Shown here: positions 7,877-17,320 of the stretch, piece by piece
Position numbering within the stretch: position 1 is the stretch's first letter
Layout: the number at the start of each line of letters is the position of its first letter
DNA from: a candidate division KSB1 bacterium
GTDB lineage: Bacteria; Zhuqueibacterota; Zhuqueibacteria; Zhuqueibacterales; Zhuqueibacteraceae
Length of the DNA: 64,000 bases
Direction: 5' to 3'
Assembly: GCA_034506255.1 (NCBI GenBank)
Contig: JAPDPX010000002.1
Span: forward strand, 320,971-384,970
Position numbers and translations under genes: made by a program
Notes under the pieces: generated by a model
Told to the model about the DNA's origin: nothing
The model's database searches: none
The model's input: the letters and a program-made list of their open reading frames with translations, nothing else

Positions 7877-8820
7877 GAGTCTATCCGAAAACCAGAAAGT
7901 TCGTAATATCAACAACTAAAAGTGCGGCAAAAATACATACCAGCTTTTTAATTTATTTTTCCAGCTTTCATTGGCATGAATACCACTCATGCTAATGAAT
8001 TCGACGTGAATCCCGGGTTCTTACCCAGCGAAGAACTCTGGCAGCTCGTTGAAATGTTGCTGCCACCTTGGCCAGACAAACCAAAAGGTGGCAGACCACC
8101 GATGCCGGACAAACAAGCCTTCTTTGCCATCCACTATATCTTGGTGACCGGTATCCAGTGGAAGGCCTTGCCGCGCTCGCTCGGTGCGCCCAGCACCGTT
8201 CATGATCGTTTCCCAAAATGGGTGCGGTTGGGCCTGTTTTGGATCTTTGGCGTCTGGGCGTGCATACTTATGACCATGTCCTCCCTCTGATGTGGGAGTG
8301 GCAAGTTATGGATGGTGCCATCACGAAAGCCCCTCTGGGGGCGAAAACACTGGCCCCAATCCCACCGATCGCGCCAGGCGAGGTACCAAACGGCATCTTC
8401 TGACCGATGGCCGGGGCATTCCGCTGGCACTGGTGGTGAGCGGAGCCAATCGTAATGATTTCAAAGAAACCAAAGCAGTGTTGGACAATCTCGTGATGGC
8501 ACGCCCCCAACCGACCACACGCAAGCAACAAAACCTGTGTCTTGACAAAGGCTATGATTATCCGGAAGTGGCGAAAATCGTGGCAGCATACGGTTACACC
8601 GCACACCTGCGGCGCCGCGGTGAAGAGCACGCACAGGAAAAGAACATTCCGGGTTATCGCGCGCGGCACTGGGTGGTGGAACGCACACACAGTTGGATGA
8701 ATGGAAATCGCCGGCTACTCATTCGTTGGGAAAAGAAGACGGCCAATTATGAAGCCTTTCTCCCTCTGGCGTGTGCGATCATTGCCGTTCGCCGTACCCT
8801 CGCGGTTTTCGGATAGGCTC
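7877..8820 (+). mobile_element. IS5-family insertion sequence (IS427/IS1031-like), 944 bp
   Basis: Ends are 17-base inverted repeats: GAGTCTATCCGAAAACC at 7877-7893, and at 8804-8820 the complement of GAGCCTATCCGAAAACC (16 of 17 match). Immediate flanks are TTA on both sides. The interior encodes one IS5-type DDE transposase in three frames. It sits just downstream of the broken T9SS gene, between nuoB and nuoCD. Confidence 0.9.
7976..8816 (+). pseudogene. IS5-family transposase, needs two -1 frame changes
   Basis: The first frame (ATG 7976) gives the N-terminal DUF4096-type domain ending APSTVHDRFPKW. The protein then continues in the next frame as LWRLGVHTYDHV and WEWQVMDGAITKAPLG (first D of the DDE triad), and from about 8336 in the third frame as ENTGPNPTDRARRGTK, DGRGIPLALVVSGANRND (second D) and WVVERTHSWMN (catalytic E). 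One base appears missing at a T-run (8238-8241) and another at a G-run (8337-8341). Many IS5 relatives use one programmed shift between two ORFs; two shifts suggest a decayed element, or homopolymer sequencing error. It is probably inactive as written. Confidence 0.75.
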
Positions 8821-8894
8821 TTAGTCGTCGGTGACCGAAGCGAGCACGGCAAGATGACTTTGCTTCAATAGACCTCGTTCCTGGATAAACATTT

Positions 8895-10760
8895 ATGTCT
8901 TGGCTAGAAACCATCGTTGCAAAATTTCCCGAAGCCGTGCAAATCGTGCCTTCGAAAGCGCAAGAGCACGTGCTCATTGTCACGCGCGAAGCATTGCACG
9001 CGCTCTGCCGCTACTTGCGCGACGAGCACAATCCGGCCTTCAATTTCCTGATGGACCTCGGCGGCGTGGATTATCTCACCTTTCCGGAACCCCGGCCGGA
9101 ACGCTTCGAGGTGATCTACAATCTCTTCGCCTGGCCGCAAAAACTGCGCTTGCGTCTGCGCGTGCCGGTGCCGGAGCACGATCCCATCCTGCCCTCGGTT
9201 TCCCACCTGTGGGCCGGCGCGGGCTGGTATGAACGCGAAGTGTGGGACATGTTCGGCATTCGCTTCAAAGGGCTCGCCGATCATCGCCGCATCCTGCTCT
9301 ATGACGAGTTCAAGGGCCATCCGCTGCGCAAGGACTATCCCATCAACCGCCGGCATCCGCTCGTCTCCAACGAGAAGATGAATGCCCCCGGGAGCAACGG
9401 CCATGCACGCACGTTTCGCATCAAGACCCCCCAGCCCGGCGCGAACACGCAGAACATGCTGCTCAACATGGGGCCCTCGCATCCGGCCATGCACGGGGTC
9501 ATCCACCTGCTGCTCGAGCTCGACGGCGAAATTGTCGAGCGCGCCGACGTTGGCATTGGCTATCTCCACCGCGCTTTCGAAAAGGATGCCGAAGCCGTGA
9601 CCTGGACGCAGGTTTTTCCCTACACCGACCGTCTCAACTACGTCTCGCCGCTGCTCAACAATGTCGGTTACGCCCTGGCGGTGGAAAAGCTGATGGGGCT
9701 GAAGACCACCGAGCGCTGCCAGTACATTCGCGTGATCATGTCGGAGATCTCCCGCATCACCGACCATTTGACCTGCATCGGCGCCAACGCCATGGAACTC
9801 GGCGCGATGACCGGCTTTCTCTATTTCATCAAAGTGCGTGACATGCTGTTCGAGCTGATCGAGGAAATCACCGGGGCGCGCCTGACCGTCTCCTACGTGC
9901 GAATCGGCGGCGTCAAGGCCGATCTCACGCCCACTTTTGCCGACAATCTGCGCAAGATTCTCAAAGAGCTGCGCATTGCTTTGGACGAACTGCACAAGCT
10001 GCTCACCCGCAACCGCATTTTCGTGGACCGCATGCAGGGCGTGGGCGTGATCAGCAAACAGCAGGCGGTCGACTACGGCTTCACCGGTCCAATGCTGCGC
10101 GCCTGCGGCATCGATTACGACGTGCGCAAGGCGGAGCCCTATCTCGTTTATGACCGTCTCGATTTCGACATTCCCTATGGCAGCAACGGTGACAATTACG
10201 ACCGCTATCTCGTCCGCATGGAGGAAATCGAACAGAGCATGCGCATTTTGGAGCAGTGCCTGCAGCAGATTCCGGGCGGCGAAATCAACGTCGATCACGA
10301 GGGCAGGGTCATGCCGGCCAGCGTGATGGCGGACTATGGCAAGTTTGGCCGGACCAAGGGGCTGCTGCAGATCGAGGCGCTGACCGACCCCACACTCTCC
10401 GGCGGGAACTCGCGGCTGCGCGACAACATCTTCCCCGACAACAAGCGTGTCGTCCTGCCGGCCAAGGAAAAGGTCTACGGCAGCATCGAAGGCCTGATGA
10501 ATCACTTCATGCTGATCATGGAAGGCTACGGCATTGCGCCGCCCATCGGCGAAGCCTACCAGGCGGTCGAGGGCGCGAACGGCGAGCTGGGCTTTTACGT
10601 CATCAGTGACGGCAGTGGCAAGCCCTACCGGGTGGATGTGCGGCCGCCCTGCTTCGCGCTGATGTCCGGCTTTCATGAAATGATCAAAGGCGATGCGGTG
10701 GCGGATATCATCGCGACCTTCGGCACGGTGAACATGATTGCAGGAGAATTGGATCGATGA
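8895..10760 (+). CDS. nuoCD: Fused NADH-quinone oxidoreductase subunit C/D
   Basis: 621 residues. Residues 1 to about 165 are NuoC (30 kDa subunit) with the signature WYEREVWDMFGIRF and HPLRKDYP. After a short linker, residues about 187-621 are NuoD (49 kDa) with LLNMGPSHPAMHGVIHLLLE, GYLHRAFEK, PYTDRLNYVSPL, RITDHLTCIG and the C-terminal GTVNMIAGELDR. NuoD shapes the quinone pocket with NuoB. C/D fusion is known in several phyla. ATG 8895 follows the IS scar by about 70 bases. The gene ends in an ATGA overlap with nuoE. A separate, unfused NuoC2 and NuoD2 occur further on. Confidence 0.95.
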   Translation: MSWLETIVAKFPEAVQIVPSKAQEHVLIVTREALHALCRYLRDEHNPAFNFLMDLGGVDYLTFPEPRPERFEVIYNLFAWPQKLRLRLRVPVPEHDPILPSVSHLWAGAGWYEREVWDMFGIRFKGLADHRRILLYDEFKGHPLRKDYPINRRHPLVSNEKMNAPGSNGHARTFRIKTPQPGANTQNMLLNMGPSHPAMHGVIHLLLELDGEIVERADVGIGYLHRAFEKDAEAVTWTQVFPYTDRLNYVSPLLNNVGYALAVEKLMGLKTTERCQYIRVIMSEISRITDHLTCIGANAMELGAMTGFLYFIKVRDMLFELIEEITGARLTVSYVRIGGVKADLTPTFADNLRKILKELRIALDELHKLLTRNRIFVDRMQGVGVISKQQAVDYGFTGPMLRACGIDYDVRKAEPYLVYDRLDFDIPYGSNGDNYDRYLVRMEEIEQSMRILEQCLQQIPGGEINVDHEGRVMPASVMADYGKFGRTKGLLQIEALTDPTLSGGNSRLRDNIFPDNKRVVLPAKEKVYGSIEGLMNHFMLIMEGYGIAPPIGEAYQAVEGANGELGFYVISDGSGKPYRVDVRPPCFALMSGFHEMIKGDAVADIIATFGTVNMIAGELDR

Positions 10761-11236
10761 GTGCAAAATTGTCGCAAGCGGCGCGCGACCGCATTGCCGA
10801 GTTGTTCACCCACTATCCGCCGGAGCACAAGCGCGCGGCGCTGCTGCCGATCCTGCACGTGGTGCAGGAGGAAATTGGCTATATCCCGGTTGAGCTCGAA
10901 GAGGAGATCGCGGGGTTGGTGGGCGTGCCGGTGGTGAAAGTAAAAGAAGTCCTTTCCTTCTACACCTGGTTTCGCCAGCAGCCGGTGGGCAAGTATCACT
11001 TTCAAGTGTGCCGCACCCTCTCCTGCAGTCTGCGCGGCCACCGCGAGATTCTCGCATATTTGGAAAACAAACTCGGCATCAAGGCCGGGGAGACCTCGGC
11101 CGACGGCAGATACACGATCAGTACGGTGGAATGCCTGGCCTCCTGCGAAACCGCACCGATGATGCAGTTGAACGAGAAATATATCGATCATCTCACGCCG
11201 GAGAAAATCGATGAGATTTTGGCGGGATTGCCGTAA
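10757..11236 (+). CDS. nuoE: NADH-quinone oxidoreductase subunit E
   Basis: 159 residues of the 24-kDa thioredoxin-like [2Fe-2S] subunit (cluster N1a). The four ligands are Cys85 and Cys90 in VCRTLSC, and Cys126 and Cys130 in ECLASC. N-terminal LLPILHVVQEEIGYIP and LSFYTWFR are typical. Its ATG overlaps the nuoCD stop (ATGA), so translation is coupled. It works with NuoF in the NADH-oxidising module. Confidence 0.95.
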   Translation: MSAKLSQAARDRIAELFTHYPPEHKRAALLPILHVVQEEIGYIPVELEEEIAGLVGVPVVKVKEVLSFYTWFRQQPVGKYHFQVCRTLSCSLRGHREILAYLENKLGIKAGETSADGRYTISTVECLASCETAPMMQLNEKYIDHLTPEKIDEILAGLP

Positions 11237-11290
11237 GCTACGGCGGATCGCGCGCGACCTCAACCGTTAACCACTTGCCTTTTCCCATTC

Positions 11291-12616
11291 ATGATAGACA
11301 TGGACACAACGTTGACACCCAACGGCGGCATTCTCACCCCCCTCATCAGAAAGAACTGCCAGATTTTGCGGAACTATCTCGAGGCCGGCGGCTATGCCGC
11401 TGCGCGCAAGGCGCTGGCCATGACGCCGGAGGCGATCATCAACGAAGTCACCAAATCCAATTTGCGCGGACTGGGCGGCGCGGGCTTTCCCACCGGCCGC
11501 AAGTGGAGTTTCATCCCTAAAAACTCCCCCAAGCCGAAATATCTGGTGATCAACGCCGATGAAAGCGAACCGGGCACTTTCAAGGATCGCTACCTCATCA
11601 CCCGTGCGACACACGCCCTGCTGGAAGGCATCATCATTGCCGCCAGGGCCATCGATGCCCACACCGCCTACATCTACATCCGCGGCGAGTATGTCGAGCC
11701 GGCCCGCATCCTGCAGGCCGCCATCGACGAGGCTTATCAAAACGGCATCCTGGGCCGCAAAGTGCTGGGCACGGATTATGAGTTGAATGTCTACGTGCAC
11801 CGCGGTGCCGGCGCCTACATCTGCGGCGAGGAAACCGCGCTGCTGGAATCACTCGAGGGCAAAAAAGGCTGGCCGCGCATGAAGCCGCCTTTTCCCGCGA
11901 TCGAAGGCTTGTTCCGCTGCCCGACCATCGTCAACAACGTCGAGACCATTTCCTACGTCCCCGCGATTCTCGCCAACGGCGGGGAGTGGTTCGCAAAACT
12001 CGGCAGTGAGCGCAACGGCGGCTATCGCTTTTACAGCGTCAGCGGTCATGTCAACCGGCCCGGCGTTTATGAATTGCCGCACGGCACGACCTTGCGCGAG
12101 ATTCTCTACACCCATGCCGGCGGCATTCGCAACGGCAAAAAGCTCAAAGCCGTGATTCCCGGCGGCTCTTCCTCGCCGGTGCTGCGGCCCGAGGAGATCG
12201 ACGTGAAGATGGACGTCGATTCGCTGGCAGCCATCGGGTCGATGATCGGCTCGGCGGGCGTGATTGCCATCGATGAAGACACCTGCCTGCTCGAAGTCCT
12301 GCGAGTGACTGCGCGTTTTTATCATCATGAAAGTTGCGGCCAGTGCACGCCCTGCCGGGAAGGCACCGGCTGGTTGGAGAAGGTGCTGGCGCGCATGCGG
12401 CGCGGCGAGGGCAACCCCCAGGATCCGGACCGGCTGTTGAGCATTGCCACCGGCATCATGGGCAACACCATTTGTCCGCTCGGCGATGCTGCGGCCATGC
12501 CGGTTTTCGGCTTTGTGAAAAAGTTCCGAGAAGAGTTCGAAGCACACGCCAGGTATGGCAGATGCCACACCGGTGCGTTCACCAGTTGGCAGCCACCGGC
12601 CAGGCCCGGCGCCTGA
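11291..12616 (+). CDS. nuoF: NADH-quinone oxidoreductase subunit F
   Basis: 441 residues. The FMN/NADH site is seen as LRGLGGAGFPTGRKW (58-72), VINADESEPGTFKDR and YICGEETALLESLEG. The N3 [4Fe-4S] ligands are Cys349, Cys352 and Cys355 in ESCGQCTPCREG, and Cys395 in TICPLGDA. It oxidises NADH and hands electrons to the Fe-S chain. Two ATGs nine bases apart (11291, 11300) could start it; neither has a strong SD. It lies in line with nuoE (54-base gap) and nuoG. Confidence 0.95.
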   Translation: MIDMDTTLTPNGGILTPLIRKNCQILRNYLEAGGYAAARKALAMTPEAIINEVTKSNLRGLGGAGFPTGRKWSFIPKNSPKPKYLVINADESEPGTFKDRYLITRATHALLEGIIIAARAIDAHTAYIYIRGEYVEPARILQAAIDEAYQNGILGRKVLGTDYELNVYVHRGAGAYICGEETALLESLEGKKGWPRMKPPFPAIEGLFRCPTIVNNVETISYVPAILANGGEWFAKLGSERNGGYRFYSVSGHVNRPGVYELPHGTTLREILYTHAGGIRNGKKLKAVIPGGSSSPVLRPEEIDVKMDVDSLAAIGSMIGSAGVIAIDEDTCLLEVLRVTARFYHHESCGQCTPCREGTGWLEKVLARMRRGEGNPQDPDRLLSIATGIMGNTICPLGDAAAMPVFGFVKKFREEFEAHARYGRCHTGAFTSWQPPARPGA

Positions 12617-12744
12617 GTTGGTCGGTGGCTGACCCGGCGGCACGGCCGCCGGCACAAATCTGCAAATGTCGGCCGGGGCCGCTGCATCCGCAACCGGGCG
12701 GTGGCGCCGCCTCCTCTTGAATCCGATATTTCAAACTCCCGCAT

Positions 12745-14409
12745 ATGCCCAACATCACGATTGACGGCAAAACCGTTGAAGTCGAACCCGGCACCACGGT
12801 GATTCAGGCCGCGGAGAAACTCGGCATCGAGTTGCCGCGTTACTGCTACCATCCCGGCCTGAGCATCGTCGGCCAGTGCCGTATTTGTCTCGTGGAAATT
12901 GAAAAGATGCCCAAGCCGCAGGTGGCCTGCTACACGCCGGTGACTGACGGCATGGTGGTGCACACGCAAAGCGAGAAAGCGCTGCGTGCCCGCAAAGATG
13001 TGCTCGAATTGCTGCTGGTCAATCACCCGCTCGACTGCCCGGTGTGTGATCAGGCCGGCGAATGCTGGCTGCAGGAGTATTACATGCGCCTCGGCCAGTA
13101 TGACAGCAAGATGATCGAAGACAAGGTGAAGAAGGACAAGGCAGTCGATCTCGGCCCGCATGTCATGCTCGACCAGGAGCGCTGCATCCTGTGCACGCGC
13201 TGTGTGCGCTTTTGTGATGAGATCAGCAAGAGTCATGAATTGGGCATCTTCAACCGCGGGGACCACGCCGTGCTGGCGCCCCATCCCGGCAGACGTCTCG
13301 ACAATCTGTATTCCGTCAACACGGTTGACATCTGCCCGGTGGGCGCGCTCACCGAAAAGGATTTTCGCTTTGAAGCGCGCGTCTGGTATCTGCACTCAAC
13401 CCCCTCCATTTGTCCCGGCTGCAGCACCGGCTGCAACATCGCGATACACACCAACACCGAGCGCACCCATCACGCCCAGGGCCGGCGCGTGGTGCGCCTG
13501 AAACCGCGCTACCATCCCGAGGTGAATCAATGGTGGATGTGCGACATTGGCCGTTATTCCTTCAAGAGTGTCGATGATCCCTCCCGGCTGACCGCGCCGA
13601 TGCTGCGGCAGGACGGGCAGTGGATTGCAACCAGTTGGGAAGTGGTGAGCGAGGCCGTGACGCACAAGATCAAGACGGCGGGTGCGGAACGGGTGGGCTT
13701 GTGGGCCTCGCCGCAGTTGACCAATGAAGACCTGTTCGTCCTGAAAAAATTTGCCGACCGTCTGGGCCTCACCCGCGTGGCAGCCACGCTCGCACCCCTG
13801 CAAAAGCCGGTGCGTGACAACTTCCTGATCAAGGAAGATCACAACCCGAATACGCGCGGTCTGGAGTTCACCGGTTTCCCGCTCGACACGCAGGCCTCGG
13901 CTGACTTGCTGCAGCAGGCGGCGGACGGCAAACTCGCCGTGCTGCTGATCTTTTACCATGATTTGACCTGCGCGTTTGCCGGCGAGGCGGTGAGTCGCGC
14001 GCTGGCAAAAGTGCCGACCGTGGTTTTCATCGGCCCCAATCACAATGCCACCAGCGCCGCCGCCCATTTCCTGCTGCCGGCCGCGGCGTGGCCGGAAAGC
14101 GACGGCACATTCACCAATTTTGCCGGGCGGGTGCAGCGCTTGCGGCAGGCGGTGCCGCCCCTGGGCGATGCCCGGCCGGTTTGGCAAATCCTGAAATTGC
14201 TCGGCAAACCGCTCGGCGTCATCGTGCCCTATCTCGAAGCCGGGGATGTTTTTGCCGCGCTCGCGCGCGAAAACCGCGCCTTTGCCGGCATGTCGTATGC
14301 AACCATCGGCGAGTTGGGCCACCAGTCCGGTGAAGAGGCTCATGCCGTGAAGACTCGGCGCCTCAATCAAGTGCCGGACAAGCTGCGCATTGTTCCCATT
14401 TTTGGATAG
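12745..14409 (+). CDS. nuoG: NADH-quinone oxidoreductase subunit G
   Basis: 554 residues, shorter than enterobacterial NuoG (about 900) because the molybdopterin-like domain is trimmed. Iron-sulfur sites: N1b [2Fe-2S] Cys34/45/48/62; N5 His94 with Cys98/101/107 in HPLDCPVCDQAGEC; N4 Cys147/150/153 plus Cys197; and a retained off-path N7-type site, Cys223/226/230 in CPGCSTGC with Cys266 in WMCDIG. The C-terminal part keeps FLLPAAAWPESDGTFTNFAG of molybdopterin oxidoreductases, without a catalytic role. It is followed by nuoH three bases after the stop. N7 is absent in many lineages, so its presence is a useful phylogenetic marker. Confidence 0.93.
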   Translation: MPNITIDGKTVEVEPGTTVIQAAEKLGIELPRYCYHPGLSIVGQCRICLVEIEKMPKPQVACYTPVTDGMVVHTQSEKALRARKDVLELLLVNHPLDCPVCDQAGECWLQEYYMRLGQYDSKMIEDKVKKDKAVDLGPHVMLDQERCILCTRCVRFCDEISKSHELGIFNRGDHAVLAPHPGRRLDNLYSVNTVDICPVGALTEKDFRFEARVWYLHSTPSICPGCSTGCNIAIHTNTERTHHAQGRRVVRLKPRYHPEVNQWWMCDIGRYSFKSVDDPSRLTAPMLRQDGQWIATSWEVVSEAVTHKIKTAGAERVGLWASPQLTNEDLFVLKKFADRLGLTRVAATLAPLQKPVRDNFLIKEDHNPNTRGLEFTGFPLDTQASADLLQQAADGKLAVLLIFYHDLTCAFAGEAVSRALAKVPTVVFIGPNHNATSAAAHFLLPAAAWPESDGTFTNFAGRVQRLRQAVPPLGDARPVWQILKLLGKPLGVIVPYLEAGDVFAALARENRAFAGMSYATIGELGHQSGEEAHAVKTRRLNQVPDKLRIVPIFG

Positions 14410-14412
14410 ACC

Positions 14413-15492
14413 ATGAGTGAGATTATTGCCACCGTATTGAAGATTCTGTTTTTCATTCTGGTCTTCGTGTTCAACACCGCGGCGTTGCTGACCTGGGTGG
14501 AGCGCAAACAAAGCGCGCTCATGCAGGACCGGGTGGGTGCCAACCGCGCCCGGATTTTCGGTTTGCGTTTGTGGGGGTTGTTTCACATTCTCGCCGACTC
14601 GTTGAAGATGTTTCTCAAGGAGGATTACCGGCCACGGGGCGCGGAAACGCTGCTCTTTTGGCTGGCACCCGGCATCAGCATGTTTTTCGCGCTGGTGGCG
14701 TTTGCCGCCATCCCGTTTGCCGACTCCCTGGTGATTGGCGGCCGCGCGCACCTCATGCAGATCGCGCCGCTCAATATCGGCATTTTGTACGTCCTCGCCA
14801 CCATGTCGATGGCGGTGTACGGCGTGGTGCTGGGCGCCTGGGCCTCCAACAACAACTACTCGCTCATGGGCGGCCTGCGCGCCTCGGCCCAGATGATCTC
14901 TTATGAAGTCGGTATTGGCGTCTCGCTCATCGGTGTGCTGCTGGTTTTTCAAACGGTGAATCTGCAGGAGATCGTGCGCGCCCAGGGCGCCCTGCTCGGT
15001 GGCTGGCTGCCGAAGTGGGGCATTCTCTACCAGCCCATCGGCTTTCTGCTGTTTTTCACCACCGGTCTGGCGGAAACCAAGCGCATCCCGTTCGATGCGC
15101 CGGAAGGCGAAAGCGAGATCATCGGTTACCATGTCGAATTCAGCAGCATGCGCTTCGGCATGTATTTTTTGACCGATTTGATCGAGACTGTGCTGATCGC
15201 CTGCATCACCGTCACGCTGTTCCTCGGCGGCTGGCAGGTGCCCTATCTCACCGCCGCCGGTTTCGAGTTTCCCTGGGGCGGCCGCCTGGCCCTCTCGAAC
15301 TTGTCGGTCACCGTGCTGCAGTTTTTAGGATTTTCGCTGAAAGTTGCGGCCCTGCTGTGGTTCATGATGTTGATCCGCTGGACGCTGCCGCGCTTTCGCT
15401 ACGATCAAGTGATGGCGCTGGGCTGGAAGATTTTGCTGCCGCTGGCATTGCTCAATATTTTTGTGACGGCGGCAGTCATCCTGTTCCTGTGA
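14413..15492 (+). CDS. nuoH: NADH-quinone oxidoreductase subunit H
   Basis: 359 residues with about eight membrane helices. Conserved NuoH/ND1 segments are visible: LTWVERKQSALMQDRVGANRA near residue 25, HILADSLKMFLKED, the TM-loop IPFDAPEGESEIIGYHVEFS with its acidic quinone-channel residues, and RWTLPRFRYDQVM. It is the membrane-arm subunit that forms the quinone entry channel with NuoB/D/A. It is in line and nearly touching nuoG upstream, with nuoI 66 bases downstream. Confidence 0.95.
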   Translation: MSEIIATVLKILFFILVFVFNTAALLTWVERKQSALMQDRVGANRARIFGLRLWGLFHILADSLKMFLKEDYRPRGAETLLFWLAPGISMFFALVAFAAIPFADSLVIGGRAHLMQIAPLNIGILYVLATMSMAVYGVVLGAWASNNNYSLMGGLRASAQMISYEVGIGVSLIGVLLVFQTVNLQEIVRAQGALLGGWLPKWGILYQPIGFLLFFTTGLAETKRIPFDAPEGESEIIGYHVEFSSMRFGMYFLTDLIETVLIACITVTLFLGGWQVPYLTAAGFEFPWGGRLALSNLSVTVLQFLGFSLKVAALLWFMMLIRWTLPRFRYDQVMALGWKILLPLALLNIFVTAAVILFL

Positions 15493-15558
15493 GACGGCCG
15501 GCCGCCATGCCGGTCAATTCCTGCGCCGCCTCATTCACCACGATTCCCTGCATTGGCC

Positions 15559-16143
15559 ATGAACGTCCACGACAAATACAAGCCGCTGACTTTTTGGGAA
15601 CGAACCTACCTGCCGCGCGTGTGGGACGGCCTGGTGCTCACCATGCGGCATTTCTTCTGCAACCTGTGGCATTTTCTGCTCGCCAGCCTCGGCATCCCGC
15701 GCGCCTGGAAGGGTGCGGTGACCTATCAGTATCCCGAAGTGCGCCGCCCGCTCTGGCCGCGTCTGCGCACTCTGCACCGCCTCACCAAGCGTGACGATGG
15801 CACGCCGCGCTGCGTCGCCTGCATGATGTGTGAAACCGTCTGTCCGGCCAAGTGCATCTACATCGTCGCCGGCGAGCGCCCGGAGAAACAGATCGAAAAG
15901 TATCCGGTGCAGTTCGACATCGATTTGGGCAAATGCGTGTTCTGCGGCTATTGCGTTGAAGCCTGCCCGGAGGATGCCATTCGCATGGACACCGGCATCC
16001 TCGAGTTTTCCGCCTACGGCCGCAATGGCATGCTGCTCACCAAAGAGATGCTGTTGAGCTTCGAGCCCAAGAAAGGACATTACGTCGCACGGCCGGATTT
16101 GGAGACGGCGCCCACCGCCGCGCCCAAGCTCGCGGAAGCCTAG
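15559..16143 (+). CDS. nuoI: NADH-quinone oxidoreductase subunit I (copy 1)
   Basis: 194 residues with two classical [4Fe-4S] ferredoxin motifs: Cys85/88/91/95 (CVACMMCETVCP) and Cys126/129/132/136 (CVFCGYCVEACP), clusters N6a/N6b. The N-terminal amphipathic helix (about 22-45) anchors it to the membrane arm. The frame extends to a TTG at 15553, but the ATG at 15559 begins the conserved protein. It ends the first nuo cluster; the usual next genes nuoJKLMN do not follow. Confidence 0.94.
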   Translation: MNVHDKYKPLTFWERTYLPRVWDGLVLTMRHFFCNLWHFLLASLGIPRAWKGAVTYQYPEVRRPLWPRLRTLHRLTKRDDGTPRCVACMMCETVCPAKCIYIVAGERPEKQIEKYPVQFDIDLGKCVFCGYCVEACPEDAIRMDTGILEFSAYGRNGMLLTKEMLLSFEPKKGHYVARPDLETAPTAAPKLAEA

Positions 16144-16774
16144 CGGGCTGTCACCCTGATTTTGATTTGGCAGTGGTCCGCAAAATCTCACCCCGGCAAA
16201 TCTTGTGACAGACCAGGCAACAAGCCCGGCGGTGTACAGGTTCATCGGAATGACACGCCGGGGAGCCATTTCTGCGATCAGGGCAACAGCACACGCGTGT
16301 GCTTTCTTGCATCTTGCCTCCACCATCCTTGACTGTTGTATTCTGTTTGTCCGCGGAAGCGCTGCCCGTGTGGTGACGATGCCACCCGGGTAGGCCCGGG
16401 ATCCGGAGTGACGGTGGGACTCTAAATTTTTTTGCTGCCACGGCCACGCCATGCAGGAACGCGGATCATATCAGGAGGCTGCGATTTCGGACGGGTACTC
16501 ATGACGAGTCTGTGACGGTGAGCACGTGAGCGCAGAGCGGTGCGGCTGCCTCCCGGTATGCCTGCGAGATGACGGGCAACGCAGTCGTACCGTTCGAGGA
16601 GGTGAGGTTCCGCCCAAACTGCGCCGGCCAAGGCCGGGCGGCGCTTGCTATTCCTGCCGGCATTGTCTATATTGCCGGCGTTTTCGCGGTTGCGACGCAA
16701 TCCCGCGCTGTCCCGGCGGCAGGGGCGGCGCCCACGTTCGACGATCACCAGAATCCTGCAGAACGGAGGAGAGT
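16144..16774. other. Gap between the two nuo clusters
   Basis: About 630 bases. Open frames here are overlapping and composition-driven, with no recognisable protein, RNA gene or terminator. It probably holds the promoter of the second nuo cluster, but no convincing -35/-10 pair was found. Confidence 0.45.
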
Positions 16775-17320
16775 ATGGGCCGACCACAGCAGCCATTTCT
16801 GGAAAAGGAAACCCGTTTTCTCGAGGAAGGACGGTACGGCGACAACGTCATCATCACCTCAATCGATTCATTGCTCAATTGGGCGCGGCTGTCCTCGCTG
16901 TGGCCCATGACCTTTGGCCTGGCGTGCTGCGCCATTGAAATGATGGCGGTGGGGGCCTCGAAGTATGATCTCGACCGCTTCGGCGCCGGCGTGTTTCGCC
17001 CCAGCCCGCGCCAGACCGATCTCATGATCGTGGCCGGCACGGTGACCATCAAGATGGCGGAGCGCGTGAAGGTGCTCTACGAGCAGATGCCGGAGCCCAA
17101 GTATGTCATGTCGATGGGAAGTTGTGCCACCTGCGGGGGACCCTACTGGAAGCACGGTTATCATGTGCTGAAGGGGGTGGATCGCGTCGTGCCCGTCGAC
17201 GTTTATGTGCCGGGTTGCCCGCCCCGGCCGGAGGCGCTGATTGACGGCCTGCTCAAGCTGCAGGAGAAAATTCGTCGGGAAAGCCTGATCAAGCGCAAAC
17301 TCACGGAGGCGGTGAAATAA
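16775..17320 (+). CDS. nuoB: NADH-quinone oxidoreductase subunit B (copy 2)
   Basis: 181 residues, only moderately like copy 1. N2 ligands: Cys51-Cys52 in ACCAIEMMA, Cys117 in MGSCATCGG and Cys148 in PGCPPRPE; the last interval is 31 rather than 29 residues. The N-terminus carries a longer acidic/basic leader, and the C-terminus a basic tail. A strong SD GGAGGA lies just before the ATG at 16775, which decides the start although the frame is open from 16526. It begins a compact four-gene set B-C-I-D whose stops and starts nearly touch. Confidence 0.93.
   Translation: MGRPQQPFLEKETRFLEEGRYGDNVIITSIDSLLNWARLSSLWPMTFGLACCAIEMMAVGASKYDLDRFGAGVFRPSPRQTDLMIVAGTVTIKMAERVKVLYEQMPEPKYVMSMGSCATCGGPYWKHGYHVLKGVDRVVPVDVYVPGCPPRPEALIDGLLKLQEKIRRESLIKRKLTEAVK

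Larger units (their letters stand above)
7874..8823. repeat. TTA target-site duplication flanking the IS5-family element
   Basis: TTA at 7874-7876 and TTA at 8821-8823 directly abut the two inverted repeats. A three-base TNA-type duplication is what IS5-family (IS427/IS1031-like) insertions generate. Confidence 0.7.
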
